Of a stretch of DNA of 64,000 nucleotides, positions 55,120 through 64,000 are shown piece after piece (position 1 is the stretch's first letter; the number at the start of each line of letters is the position of its first letter). A model generated the notes under the pieces. It made no database searches and was not told the DNA's origin. It worked only from the letters and a program-made list of their open reading frames with translations. A program made the position numbers and the translations under genes. The stretch lies in contig QJPP01001567.1 of the NCBI GenBank assembly GCA_003996215.1, forward strand, positions 309,001-373,000. Direction: 5' to 3'. The DNA comes from Jaltomata sinuosa (Eukaryota; Streptophyta; Magnoliopsida; Solanales; Solanaceae).

Positions 55120-55849
55120 GTAATTGCAATGACCCTTCCGGTCATTTTTATATTTTCACTTTCTTTATACTGTTAGATCTTACCTGTAGTACCCCCAAGT
55201 CATTTATGACTTGCTGGGACCGGTGATTTAGTGCTCGGGCCATTTGTTAGGTCGTTATGACCATTTCCCTGTTTTAGAGCTTTAGCTTAGAAATTATAGA
55301 CTTTAGTTAACATTCTTAGAAAGTATGTTCGGAATAAAATTCTGACAGTTTTATTAGCTCTGGAGTGTGGATTTTGTTCTAGTTGGACCCTTGGTCAGGG
55401 CCTAGGAGCTTCCGATATGGTTTTATCTCACTTTATGAGATTTCAGGCCAGTTAGAGTTGGAAGTTTGACTTTGGTCAATTTTTGATGATCAGAGTGTCA
55501 GATTCAAAATCTGATAGTTTTATCAGCTCTAGAATGTTGAGTTTGGGTTAGGTAGGTAGTTGGTTTGGGTCCCGGGTGAGCCAAACCCATTTTGGCTATT
55601 CAGTTGAAATTCATAATTGTTGACTTGGGTCAACATTTTATAAAAACGACCTTATATGGATGTTTTATAAATTCTATTGAATCCAAAATGCCATTTCCGC
55701 TAGGGTAGCATAGTTCATTTGCGCACACGGGGTCCCAGATGAACCCCATGGGCCCATCTAGTGACTTTGCAACTTGAGAAAGTTTCTGGTTGCTGTTGCG
55801 GGTGCAGACCTCAAGCCTTAATTGCTACCACTAGGAAGGTCGTGTGATC

Positions 55850-56085
55850 GCGATAGTCTTTCTCTCTGGCATTACAACCGCGAGGTCCCCTTCATGTGAT
55901 CACAATGAAGGTCCTTTAGACCCGGCACCCTTTGTCTTCACGATCGTGAGGTTCTATCTTGCGATAGGGATGAAGGCCCTGCTTCTTTGTTCTTCACGAT
56001 TGTGTGTCTAATCTTCACGATCGTGATAGTCTAGCCAGTGTGATCATCAGGACAGTGTGGGGTTCTTTGTGATCGTGATGAAGGA
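55850..56085 (+). promoter_or_regulatory. TCACGATCGTGA palindrome cluster in L1
   Basis: Perfect 12-bp palindromes at 55938-55949 and 56015-56026, with several near copies (GATCGCGATAG, CACGATTGTG, TGATCGTGATG). The cluster ends about ten bases before the TATA box. Confidence 0.6.
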
Positions 56086-56095
56086 GCCCTGGCAG

Positions 56096-56102
56096 TATAT
56101 AA
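56096..56102 (+). promoter_or_regulatory. L1 LTR TATA box
   Basis: TATATAA in GGCAGTATATAACTC directly after the palindrome cluster, followed by a CT-rich leader. Confidence 0.6.
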
Positions 56103-56680
56103 CTCTTCTCCTTCGTTTTCTTCACCTCTTAAATTATTTTCCTCCATTGTTTTAAGAGACCTAAGCTCAATTTTATGTGCGGAAGCATCTTTGAGTGTCG
56201 GGGTGACATCTTTCCTGCAGCTTTTCATTGAACGCTAAGTAGGCTATGGCTTACCAATCTTAGACTTGGCATATATAGAATGTAATTGTACTATTTAGCT
56301 CATCTTTGGGTTGGGTTTACTAGGTTTGCACCCCGGACCTTGTCCATTTCCTTTTTGTCAGTTTATATTTCTCTGCTTCAGTATTTGAGCTAGTATGGTA
56401 GTGTTACGCCCTTACGGCCTTGAGTGACCTCTGCATATGCCTTTGGATCATAGTTGGTGGGATATTTAGGAAGTGTCCATGAGTCCCGAACATAAACTCG
56501 CGATCACTAGTTGGTTATCTGTGTTGTAGAGAAAATTGAGCATGTATAGGGCCTATAGGTTGATATTGAGCTGTCATCATGAAAAGAGCTTTTCTGCATT
56601 GGCTGACTACTACAAGGCTGCAGGCTTGACTATCACCGATTTTCTAACCTTGCATGGACATGAGGGTCCATTTTCTATTA

Positions 56681-59417
56681 CTGATGGCTATAAATGGACT
56701 TAATACTAGTTTAATGGATCTTCTAGAAGTAAAAGGGATTAAATGTTGTTTATTCACACTGATACCTGAGATGATACAAGACTCGACTGAGATGAGCGCT
56801 AGACATGGTTTTATTATTGATTTTAGATCCGAATAGACTTTGGGCATGCATAATGAGATCTTGAGAGTTAGTATGTAGTGGCGGAGACCTCCATGGACCT
56901 TGCCGATCCGGACTAGGGGCTATGGGTTTAGAGTGCCGAAGGAGGAGTATACAAGGGAGTAGAGGTATACGGTAGAAGCCCTTTCATGGGTCCTACCTGC
57001 TGGGCCTACATGCGCCGGAGGAGATGCTATGATATCACTGGCATATCATATCATATCATATCATTCATTTTATACACGATTGCAGCCCTTATTTGCTATT
57101 CGTTGAGTGTACTCTCCGGTAGTATGTGATGTCGGTAGGGTTTTTCTTCACTTCTATGTATTCCTCGGGTGTATGGGCGCTCATTGGGATTGTAGGTAGA
57201 TTAGTGTTATTTGCTCCTATTATAGTTACCTGCTATTTTACTTTTTGATCATCCTTACCTTGTGAGCTGTATAGTTAGCATGCTTATGGTTAGTTGACTT
57301 TCCTTTTCTCCCTTTATTTTATGTTATTGGTACACTGCTCTGTTTATTTAGCTTTACTTATTTATTGTTATTGCAAGGACCCATGTGATTTCTCTACTCT
57401 CACATCTGTTTTCTGTGATACCTATTCTGCGGCTAGCTTGTACACTTGTATTCTTTTATGCCTTCTATCTGTTGCTAGTTTTCGTGTACTTCACTTTATT
57501 TACTTATGTGACCCCTTTTATTTCCTTATCTTCTATCTACTAATTTTACTTTTTTTATATGCTCAGTCGCCCTATGATGTCTACTGTATACTCGGTGCTT
57601 ATGCAATTGGTGCTCATACTACACTTCTGCATCTTCCTGGTTCATAATCTAGTGTAGGCCATCGTCGTTGACGTAGGGACCTCGTGCAACTTTTGACTAT
57701 CGGAGACATAGGGTGAGCTCTTGGCGATCGAGATTGGCTATATCTCTTCTTTTGCACAGTTGACTCTTTTGTATATTCAGAGACACTTGTATATTTTATT
57801 TTGTACTCTCTTATACTCTGTATTTTTTTAGTAGTGGCTCTTGTACTTTTGATACCAGGTCGTGGGACAGTGTAGTTTTTTTATATATATATTCTGGTTG
57901 CTCTTCTTTTGCGTTACCTTCTTCCACTTGTTATCCTTATTGTGCGTGCTTCATTTAGGTTGTGGCCCATTACTAACCATTCTGGGCTATGGAGATTGAT
58001 TCGCCTACAAGGAGATTGTAGGTGCCAGCAACCTAAGAAATTGGATTGTGACAATAATACACCGAGGACCCGAGTCAAATGAATATATGATACTAATATA
58101 GAACCATCTTTATATGTGAGAAGAATAATTTTTGCAAGCCACGTGAGGTAGAGTGAAAGGATTTGACCTTCACCTAGTAAATAGACAAGGCTTCATTTTC
58201 TTAAATATATTTTCACATAGATTTTCATGATTTATTTGGAAGAATATGGATATATACAAAGCAGTAATATATTTATGCTTATAATGATTGAATGTGATAA
58301 GATTATTTAACGGTTAAAAAATGGGTTAAATTGTACTTTGTCCTATTATGCCCATTAGTTGAGAATAAAGTGGTAGGTTCAAGTTGTATCACATTAAGAG
58401 GATAAGACATCGTTTGCTTTATGGTACATCATAATGATATGATATTGGGTTCGAGTCGCATCAAATTATGGCCTAACACGCCTTCATATTAGTAAGACAT
58501 TGGGTTCAAGTACCAATGCACTATTTATTGATGACATAATGATGATTGAGCAAATTAATGTGCTTTTAATGAAAATTATGAAATCCGTTCCACTAAATTT
58601 TCTCTATTCCCTGAAGTGAATGTGATAACAGTATATGAAAAGTCTGAAAGATGACAAAATAATTATTATGATTGTACAAGTAAATGTGAGGTGGCAAAGA
58701 ATAAAATGATAATAGTCATCACTATGTTGATTATAAAAAGAAGAACATTATGAGTTCTCAAAATAATCATTCAAAAATGAAGGTAATTTTTACCATATTG
58801 GTATGCAAGGTATTGCACACTCAGTTGTAGTGCAATCAAATCTGATGATTTTATAAATCCTTCATCAAAAGAAATGAATATAAAATGAAGACACTAATCT
58901 TTTCAAGGTGATGTTGAGGTGAGTCATATAAATATGACAAATGATAATGCATGACAAAGGGCTTATAATAAAATTTATGAAGTAGATACAATAAATTAGT
59001 CAATTCGTTGAAGAGAATGTGACTTATGATAAGTATGGTTGTCCGCCCATCTGACTATAAAACTTATAAATAAAAAATGTTATTATGTATGGCTGGATAA
59101 GTACCACAACTCACCTCTACGGGAGGTTTGAGAGAATAAAAGAAAATATTTTGATATAAATGGTCATTTGGTCACGTACTTTGAGTACATTATAAATGTT
59201 GTAGCATGTCCTATCATGAACTACTAAAAGATAAAAGCAATAAATCATTCCTGCCGATAAATATTTTGACTATAACCTGAATGAATATTATTGTGTGACT
59301 GCACAAATTTGTCATTGGTTATGTACCTATGGTACATCAAAAATATTTTGCCAGATCTTATGAAAAAAAGAAGGAAAAGAAAAAAAAACACTAAAGGCAA
59401 AAATATAGCTAGAAAGA
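56681..59417 (+). repeat. 2.74-kb segment DU2 (source copy)
   Basis: Partner of 51444-54187. It is continuous with full-length L1 on the left and with the rest of copia K on the right, so it is the original. Confidence 0.9.
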
Positions 59418-59720
59418 TATCTTGCCCATATGACCATGACAATAATAATATAATATTCTCCTTGAAGGATATGTTCACCATACAGATGGTGTTATAAAAT
59501 ATATGACAATACACAGAATTAACGAAGAGCTCCAGGTGAGCTAACGTGTTACTACCCGGAGGAATCAAATTATTTATAATATTTGAATTGTAGTAAGTCA
59601 GTAAAGAAACTTATTAAGTTTCAAAGACGGTGGTCAAAAATAAATCATATTGAGACTATAATATATGAGAAGATTTAATATCTTTATATTATTATAATCG
59701 AAATGAGTTATAAGTATTTA
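58054..59720 (+). pseudogene. Copia K gag to GAG-pre-integrase, decayed
   Basis: Heavily decayed. Weak landmarks are INVLLMKIMKS (near 58555) and a P.VN-like run, resembling the gag 'LLMKNHESRPTG' region, and knuckle-like stretches CATTGGTTATGTACC...CATCAAAAATATTTTGCC (near 59320) resembling 'GHW.RTCRTPKHLVDLY'. The 59480-59700 part may be protease and GAG-pre-integrase. No frame exceeds 70 codons. Confidence 0.45.
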
Positions 59721-59979
59721 TGCAAAAGGTTATCCGCCCTTTTCTCTTTTTTTGTAGTACATAAATATGGGCATGGTGATGGATTCACATGCGATAGTAA
59801 ACTAAAAGTTTACAAAAAATATATCAGTTGGTATGATCGATTGACCATTTTGGTTCAAATATGATACAAAATAATTGAGAATTCACTTGGTTATATGTTG
59901 AAGAAATAAAAGATTCTTCAAAAATTCTCTTGTACTGCTTGTTCTCAGAAAAAATAAATATTATACCGGCTAAGGTTGA

Positions 59980-60205
59980 AATTGTATCCTCTGAAATTTT
60001 ATAATGTATAACAAGGTGAATATGGGCCCCTTCACCTGCCATGTGGACCGTTTACTATTATATGATTTAATGGATACATCTATGGTTGGTCACATGTGCT
60101 TTGTATCAACTTGCAATTTAATTTTTACAAGGTTATTTGCTCAAATTGTTAAATTAATAGCATGATTTCAAACTATAAAATTATATTAATAATGCGAGTT
60201 GGTTT
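59980..60205 (+). pseudogene. Copia K integrase core fragment
   Basis: The frame near 60008 reads IQGEYGP.HLPCGPF and, after a break, YGWSHVCFVSTCNLIFTRLFAQIVKLIA. This matches the Ale-type copia integrase stretch that normally reads 'IQGDICGPIHPPCGPF...WSHVCLLSTRN'. It stops at GGTTT, where the TRIM inserted. Confidence 0.7.
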
Positions 60206-60540
60206 TGTTAGATTGGGTAAAAGTTCCACATTAATTGGGGAATAGACTGGTGGTTTACTTATATCGACTTGGGTAATCCTCCCTGCATAAGCTAACTTTT
60301 GGGGTTGAGTTAGGCCCAGGTGCCATATCTTTATTTGGTATCAGAGCTAGGTTCATCCCTATTTGGGCTCCTCGTCCATGCTCCAGTCGGACCCTGAGCG
60401 TGAAGAGGGGGTGTTAGAGTGGGTAAAAGTCCCACATTGATTTAAAAATAGACTGGTAGTTTACTTATATAGACTTGAGCAATTCTCCCCGCATGAGCTA
60501 GCTTTTGGGTTGAGTTAGGCCCAGGTGCCATATATTTAAA
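60206..60540 (+). mobile_element. Complete 335-bp TRIM element
   Basis: Two 129-bp LTRs (60206-60334 and 60412-60540) start TGTTAGA(T/G)TGGGTAAAAG and end GTGCCATAT(C/A)TTTA. The 77-bp interior holds the primer site TGGTATCAGAGC (60336-60347) and the polypurine tract GAAGAGGGGG before the 3' LTR. Target duplication GGTTT is at 60201-60205 and 60541-60545. No coding. LTRs are about 88-90% alike. Confidence 0.93.
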
Positions 60541-60545
60541 GGTTT

Positions 60546-61070
60546 AACAGAAATTGTATGCCTCTAATTATCGCTAAATTATTGGTTATGAGAATAAATC
60601 TCCCAAAATAAAATTTGGTTTGAGATGTATGTAGTAGTACCTGTATGCATCAAGCCAATAAGACTCCCCTGTATGTGATTTATTTCTCCACCACGCACAA
60701 AGATGAGTCCTAAAATAAGGTTGATTGTAAATGTTAGATTTTCTAACATTAGGGAGACAAAAGATTCACAGCTGAAAATATGTGAAGTGAATTATTTAAA
60801 TCCTCATTAAAAAAATGTAAACTTGAAGTTCAAGAGATAATTCATGATATGCAAAATATTGCAAGTTCATTGCCAGATATTTTTATTGACCGTATGATAT
60901 AATTCAGCTGTGAAAGCTCCAGTGTAAGGTTCTTGAAGGACAAAATTTTATGGCATGCCTAAAGCATGATAGACTAACTGATTTTAAACGTGAAATTCCT
61001 TAAAGAAGGAAAAATAAATAAATGATCAAGATGGTCATGATAATGAGGCAAGTTATTTAAAGAGAGCACC
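60546..61070 (+). pseudogene. Copia K integrase C-part to connection region
   Basis: Continues from the integrase fragment across the TRIM. Pieces read PVCIKPIRLPCM, PPRTKMSPKIRLIVNVRF (typical 'PPQRTKMGPQRRLGIYVGF'), then VQEIIHDMQNIASSLPDIFID (typical 'EVQKIIHLQNIANQLPDAFTD'). Multiple stops. Cut at 61070 by LTR L3; RT is absent from the window. Confidence 0.7.
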
Positions 61071-64000
61071 TGTAATGACCATTCTGGTCATTCCCACGTT
61101 TATGCTTTTCTTGTACTGTTAGAGCTTAGCGGTCCCAAGTTATTTATGGCTTGCTGGGACCGGTGGTTTAGTGCCCTGATCGTTCATTTGGCCTTTATGG
61201 CTGTTTTCCTGTTTTAGATTCTTAACTTAGGATATCATTGAATTCAGTCAACATTCTTGGTAAACACACTCGAAATTAAATTCTGATAGTTCCATTAGCT
61301 CTGGAGCGTGGATTTTGGTCTAGATTGACCCTTGGTCGGGGTCTGTGAGCTTTTGGTTTGGTTTTGTGTTAGTTTTTATGTTTTCTGGACAGTTGTACTT
61401 GAAAAGACGACCTTGGATGGAAATTCTGGCAGAGCTATTAACTCTAAAATGTCGACTTTAGGATAGGGGGCCTTTGATTTGGGTCCTGAGGCTTCCACAC
61501 TCATTTTATGCCATGGGGTTCCGTTTTGGAAAACTTAGCCTAAAGTTGGTTTTTGGACATGGGGCCCACTTTTTATTTTATCAACCTCTGTTGGGATTTT
61601 TATCAATTTTATTGTGTCCAGAATGTTGCTTTTAGCCAAATAGCTCAGCTTATTTATGTTCGTGGGACCCCAGACTCATTCCCGGAGGTCCGTTCGATCA
61701 ATATCTGCCAAGGTTGGCATTGGGCTGCGGCTGTTGCTAGTGTGAGCGCCAGGGCATCTCATGGGCTGCGCTTGCAACTGGGTACCGCGCCTATATGCCA
61801 ACGAAGCCATAGCCTCCAGCGCTTCTGCGCGTGCCAGCCCGCCTGGGCGCTAGAGCGCCTGTGCCTACATGGGCGCCGGGGCACCTGAGTGTGGCAGCTT
61901 AATAGATGTTGGCCTTCAAATTTCCATCTCATTTCCCCAACTTCCAAATCATTTTCTCCACCATTGTTACTCCAAAAATCACCATTTCTTCACCTGATCA
62001 TTTCCAAACATTAGAGGATAATATATTGTTGTTCCGGATGTGTTTTTGGCTTCTTAATTTGGTAATTTCTCGTGTCAATTTCCGTAAATTCTCTATAAAA
62101 TTTTCCTCTTTAATTCTTTAGTTTAGGGGCTGTTTGAGCCCTCATTCATGGTCCATTTATTCTCAAATTTGGGGTATGAAATCCCGAGAACATGGGAAAC
62201 ATTGTGGTGTTTTCATTTCTGGCTTTGGGTTGTGGGGCTCACAGGCCCGGTTGTGACCTGAATTTTGACCGATCTATAATTATAGCAATATGGGTATCAT
62301 TGGTCTTATTTTAATGCGTAGTTTATGTTTATGATAGTTTGATTTTATTTTGGAGCTCCTCAGAGTAGTTCGGGCTGTGTTGTCTGTGTTGTAGAGTGAT
62401 TGTAGAGTGTGTAGGGCTGATAGGTTGATTGTCAGTCGTTGGGCTACTGTTTGTGATTGGGCATGCCATTATCATGCATAAAAAGAAGTTTTCTACATGA
62501 TTTTACTACGGTTTTGGCTTCAGGCCCACTACAAATTGCTTTCTAAACTTTACATGGCCCCGAGGGCCTGTTTTCGATAAAAATGGTTATAAAAGGTTTT
62601 GAAACTGATTGTCATAGATCTTGTTGGGGTAAGAGAGTTAAAAGGTTGATTTTATCACTATTTTCAGTCTATTACTAGACTCGGCAGGGCCGAAGTGCTA
62701 GGCATGTTTTACTATTGATTTGGGATGGTACTAGACTCGGTTAGGCCAAGCATCAGACTTGTTTTACTACTGTTTTAGACTTGGTTATGTCCGGGAACCC
62801 TTGTTGGGAGTTTTTGAGACTTATATCACTACTTTAGACCTGGATACACTCCAAGCATGCATTTTCAAGATTTGGTTACTAGTTATGATCTGTACGTACT
62901 CCGAGTTATTATATCGAGACTTGAGATTTAGTATGTGGTCGAGGACCTCCATGGACGACTACGTGCTGAGTATGCTGGAAGAGGGGTATACGGTGTAGTT
63001 GAGGTATACAGGTTGTGTCCTTTCATGGATCCTACCTTCTAGGCCTATCGGTGCCGGAGGAGGTACATACAGATTTACTGTTCCATCTGGTTTTCAAGCA
63101 TTGCATCATATCATTCATGTGTGTCCGATTCCACCCTTCTTTTCTATTTGCTGATTGTATGCTCTGGTAGTATGGGATGCCGGAGGGTTTGTCTTCACTT
63201 GTATGTGTTCCTCATGTGTATGGGCACTCGTAGGGACTGTAGGTTGACTTATTGTGATTTTATCGTGATATTGATCCTTATTATGGTTACATTCGGTGAT
63301 TGGTAATTGAGAGTTGTATTATATGCGTTTGGTTCTCTTAATGGCTATACTTGGGCTATCGGTTGATTATTCCTGACTTGAGAGTGGTATTACTAGCATG
63401 AGTTGGTTATTAGTCTTACTTTTGAGCATGGTTATCGTTATTTCCTTTCCTTCTTCCCTTTTTACTTGAGGTTGTCGGTATACCAACATCTTCTTAAACT
63501 ATCTTTATATATATTATTATTGCAAAGAGCCCAGGTGCATTCTTTATTTCCTTCACATGTGTCTGTGAGATATATATTCCTAGTAGTTAGACAAGTATGT
63601 TGTTTTCTTCTTGTATTCTTCTGTGCTAGTTTCCATGTACCTATTCTTTGCTTTTGTGACTACTTATTTCGTTTATGCTATATTATTGCCTTTATATCTT
63701 ATATGTGCTCAGTCGGCCTATGATACCTACTGAGTACCTGTTACTTAGCAATTGGTGCTCATACTACACTCTGCATCTTCCTGGTGCAGATCCTAGTGTG
63801 GGACATCACCGCCGATTTGTGGAGACTCATACGGGCTGATTTTTGAACTATCCGAGACTGAGGGTAAGATCTTGATGACCGGGCTTAGATTTTAGCTCAT
63901 CCTTTATATCTTGTATTCTTTTTGCTATTCAGAGACATATGTGTATATATTCTTTTGGATCCTTTGTACTCTGTATATTTAGTTCCTTCTCTTATACTAT
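61071..64000 (+). mobile_element. Gypsy LTR L3, runs off the window
   Basis: Starts TGTAATGACCATTCTGGTCA and follows the same module order as L1 (GTCCCAAGTTATTTATGGCTTG..., later CAGTCGGCCTATGATACC...GATCC...GGACATC near 63710-63800). About 2.93 kb is present and the end is not reached, so solo LTR versus full element cannot be decided. Short open frames (62759, 63403) lie in LTR sequence and lack domains. Confidence 0.7.
61730..61880 (+). promoter_or_regulatory. GC-rich GGCGC dyad cluster in L3
   Basis: A locally GC-rich field with repeated GCGCC/GGCGC, including GGCGCT-AG-AGCGCC at 61846-61859. It sits at the position where L1 has TCACGATCGTGA palindromes. Confidence 0.5.

Larger units (their letters stand above)
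55125..58053 (+). mobile_element. Gypsy solo LTR L1
   Basis: A 2929-bp LTR from TGCAATGACCCTTCCGGTCA to GATTGTGACA. Left flank GTAAT and right flank ATAAT differ by one base, a plausible target duplication. Related (~75-80%) to L3 at 61071. It lies between the C1 end and copia K coding. No internal region or primer site follows. Confidence 0.75.

Noticed and set aside
62759..63723. Membrane-protein-like frames near the right end
   Set aside because: They lie inside the L3 LTR, whose L1 relative has similar T-rich hydrophobic frames at 57294; composition effect.

Overview
This window is plant nuclear DNA from repeat-rich heterochromatin. I found no host protein-coding gene, tRNA or rRNA gene that I can support. 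The repeat types (solanaceous-style Ty3/gypsy LTRs, an RTE-type LINE with a (TTG)n tail, Ale/Tork-like copia elements, TRIMs, and a solendovirus-like endogenous pararetrovirus) point to Solanaceae. That assignment is inference. Nearly everything is transposon or integrated virus in nested layers.

Layout. 1-2913: gene-free DNA with two minisatellites (about 36 bp and 56 bp periods) between Tat/Ogre-like motifs. 2914-16926: a non-coding gypsy element ('G'). Its 5' LTR remnant is split by a 7.2 kb Tat/Ogre-like solo LTR (3672-10902, 5-bp target duplication AAAGG). That solo LTR itself received a 2.4 kb piece of G LTR, flanked by 930-bp direct repeats. 16927-20500: LTR fragments, ending in a TGTAACACCC-type gypsy LTR full of ACGG(A/T)CCGT motifs.

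20501-37309: an AT-rich endogenous pararetrovirus (EPRV, Caulimoviridae) cluster of three segments, A(+), B(-) and C(+). A and B form an almost perfect 3.87-kb palindrome with a 15-nt loop. B and C form a second inverted repeat of about 4.1 kb. Viral gene order is: promoter region, leader ORF, two small ORFs around the tRNA-Met primer site, a 66-codon ORF, coat protein with CCHC knuckle, movement protein, protease-RT-RNase H, and transactivator. The spacing of primer sites plus the missing part gives a parent genome of about 7.7 kb. Movement protein is intact in B and C; most other genes carry frameshifts, a stop, or truncations. B keeps a viral promoter that would transcribe through the palindrome, so the locus could make a long hairpin RNA against its own virus.

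37310-45178: a MITE-like fragment; a small LTR element (469-bp LTRs) flanked by flush 183-bp direct repeats inside a decayed copia RT; a SINE/tRNA-like head; and a 3.06-kb non-autonomous LTR element with a decayed gag. 45184-64000: a nest built on a copia element 'K' (+). It is interrupted by a second copia 'C1' (46259-55119, minus strand, TSD GTAAT), a gypsy solo LTR (55125-58053), a complete 335-bp TRIM (60206-60540, TSD GGTTT) and a further gypsy LTR (from 61071). C1 in turn carries an RTE LINE in its 3' LTR and a 2.74-kb copy of DNA that lies 5 kb downstream.

The order of events can be read from the nesting. K was hit by the L1 solo LTR. A copy of the L1/K boundary was later pasted into C1, and the LINE entered the C1 LTR. 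The EPRV segments differ by well under 1%, so they look younger than most surrounding elements.
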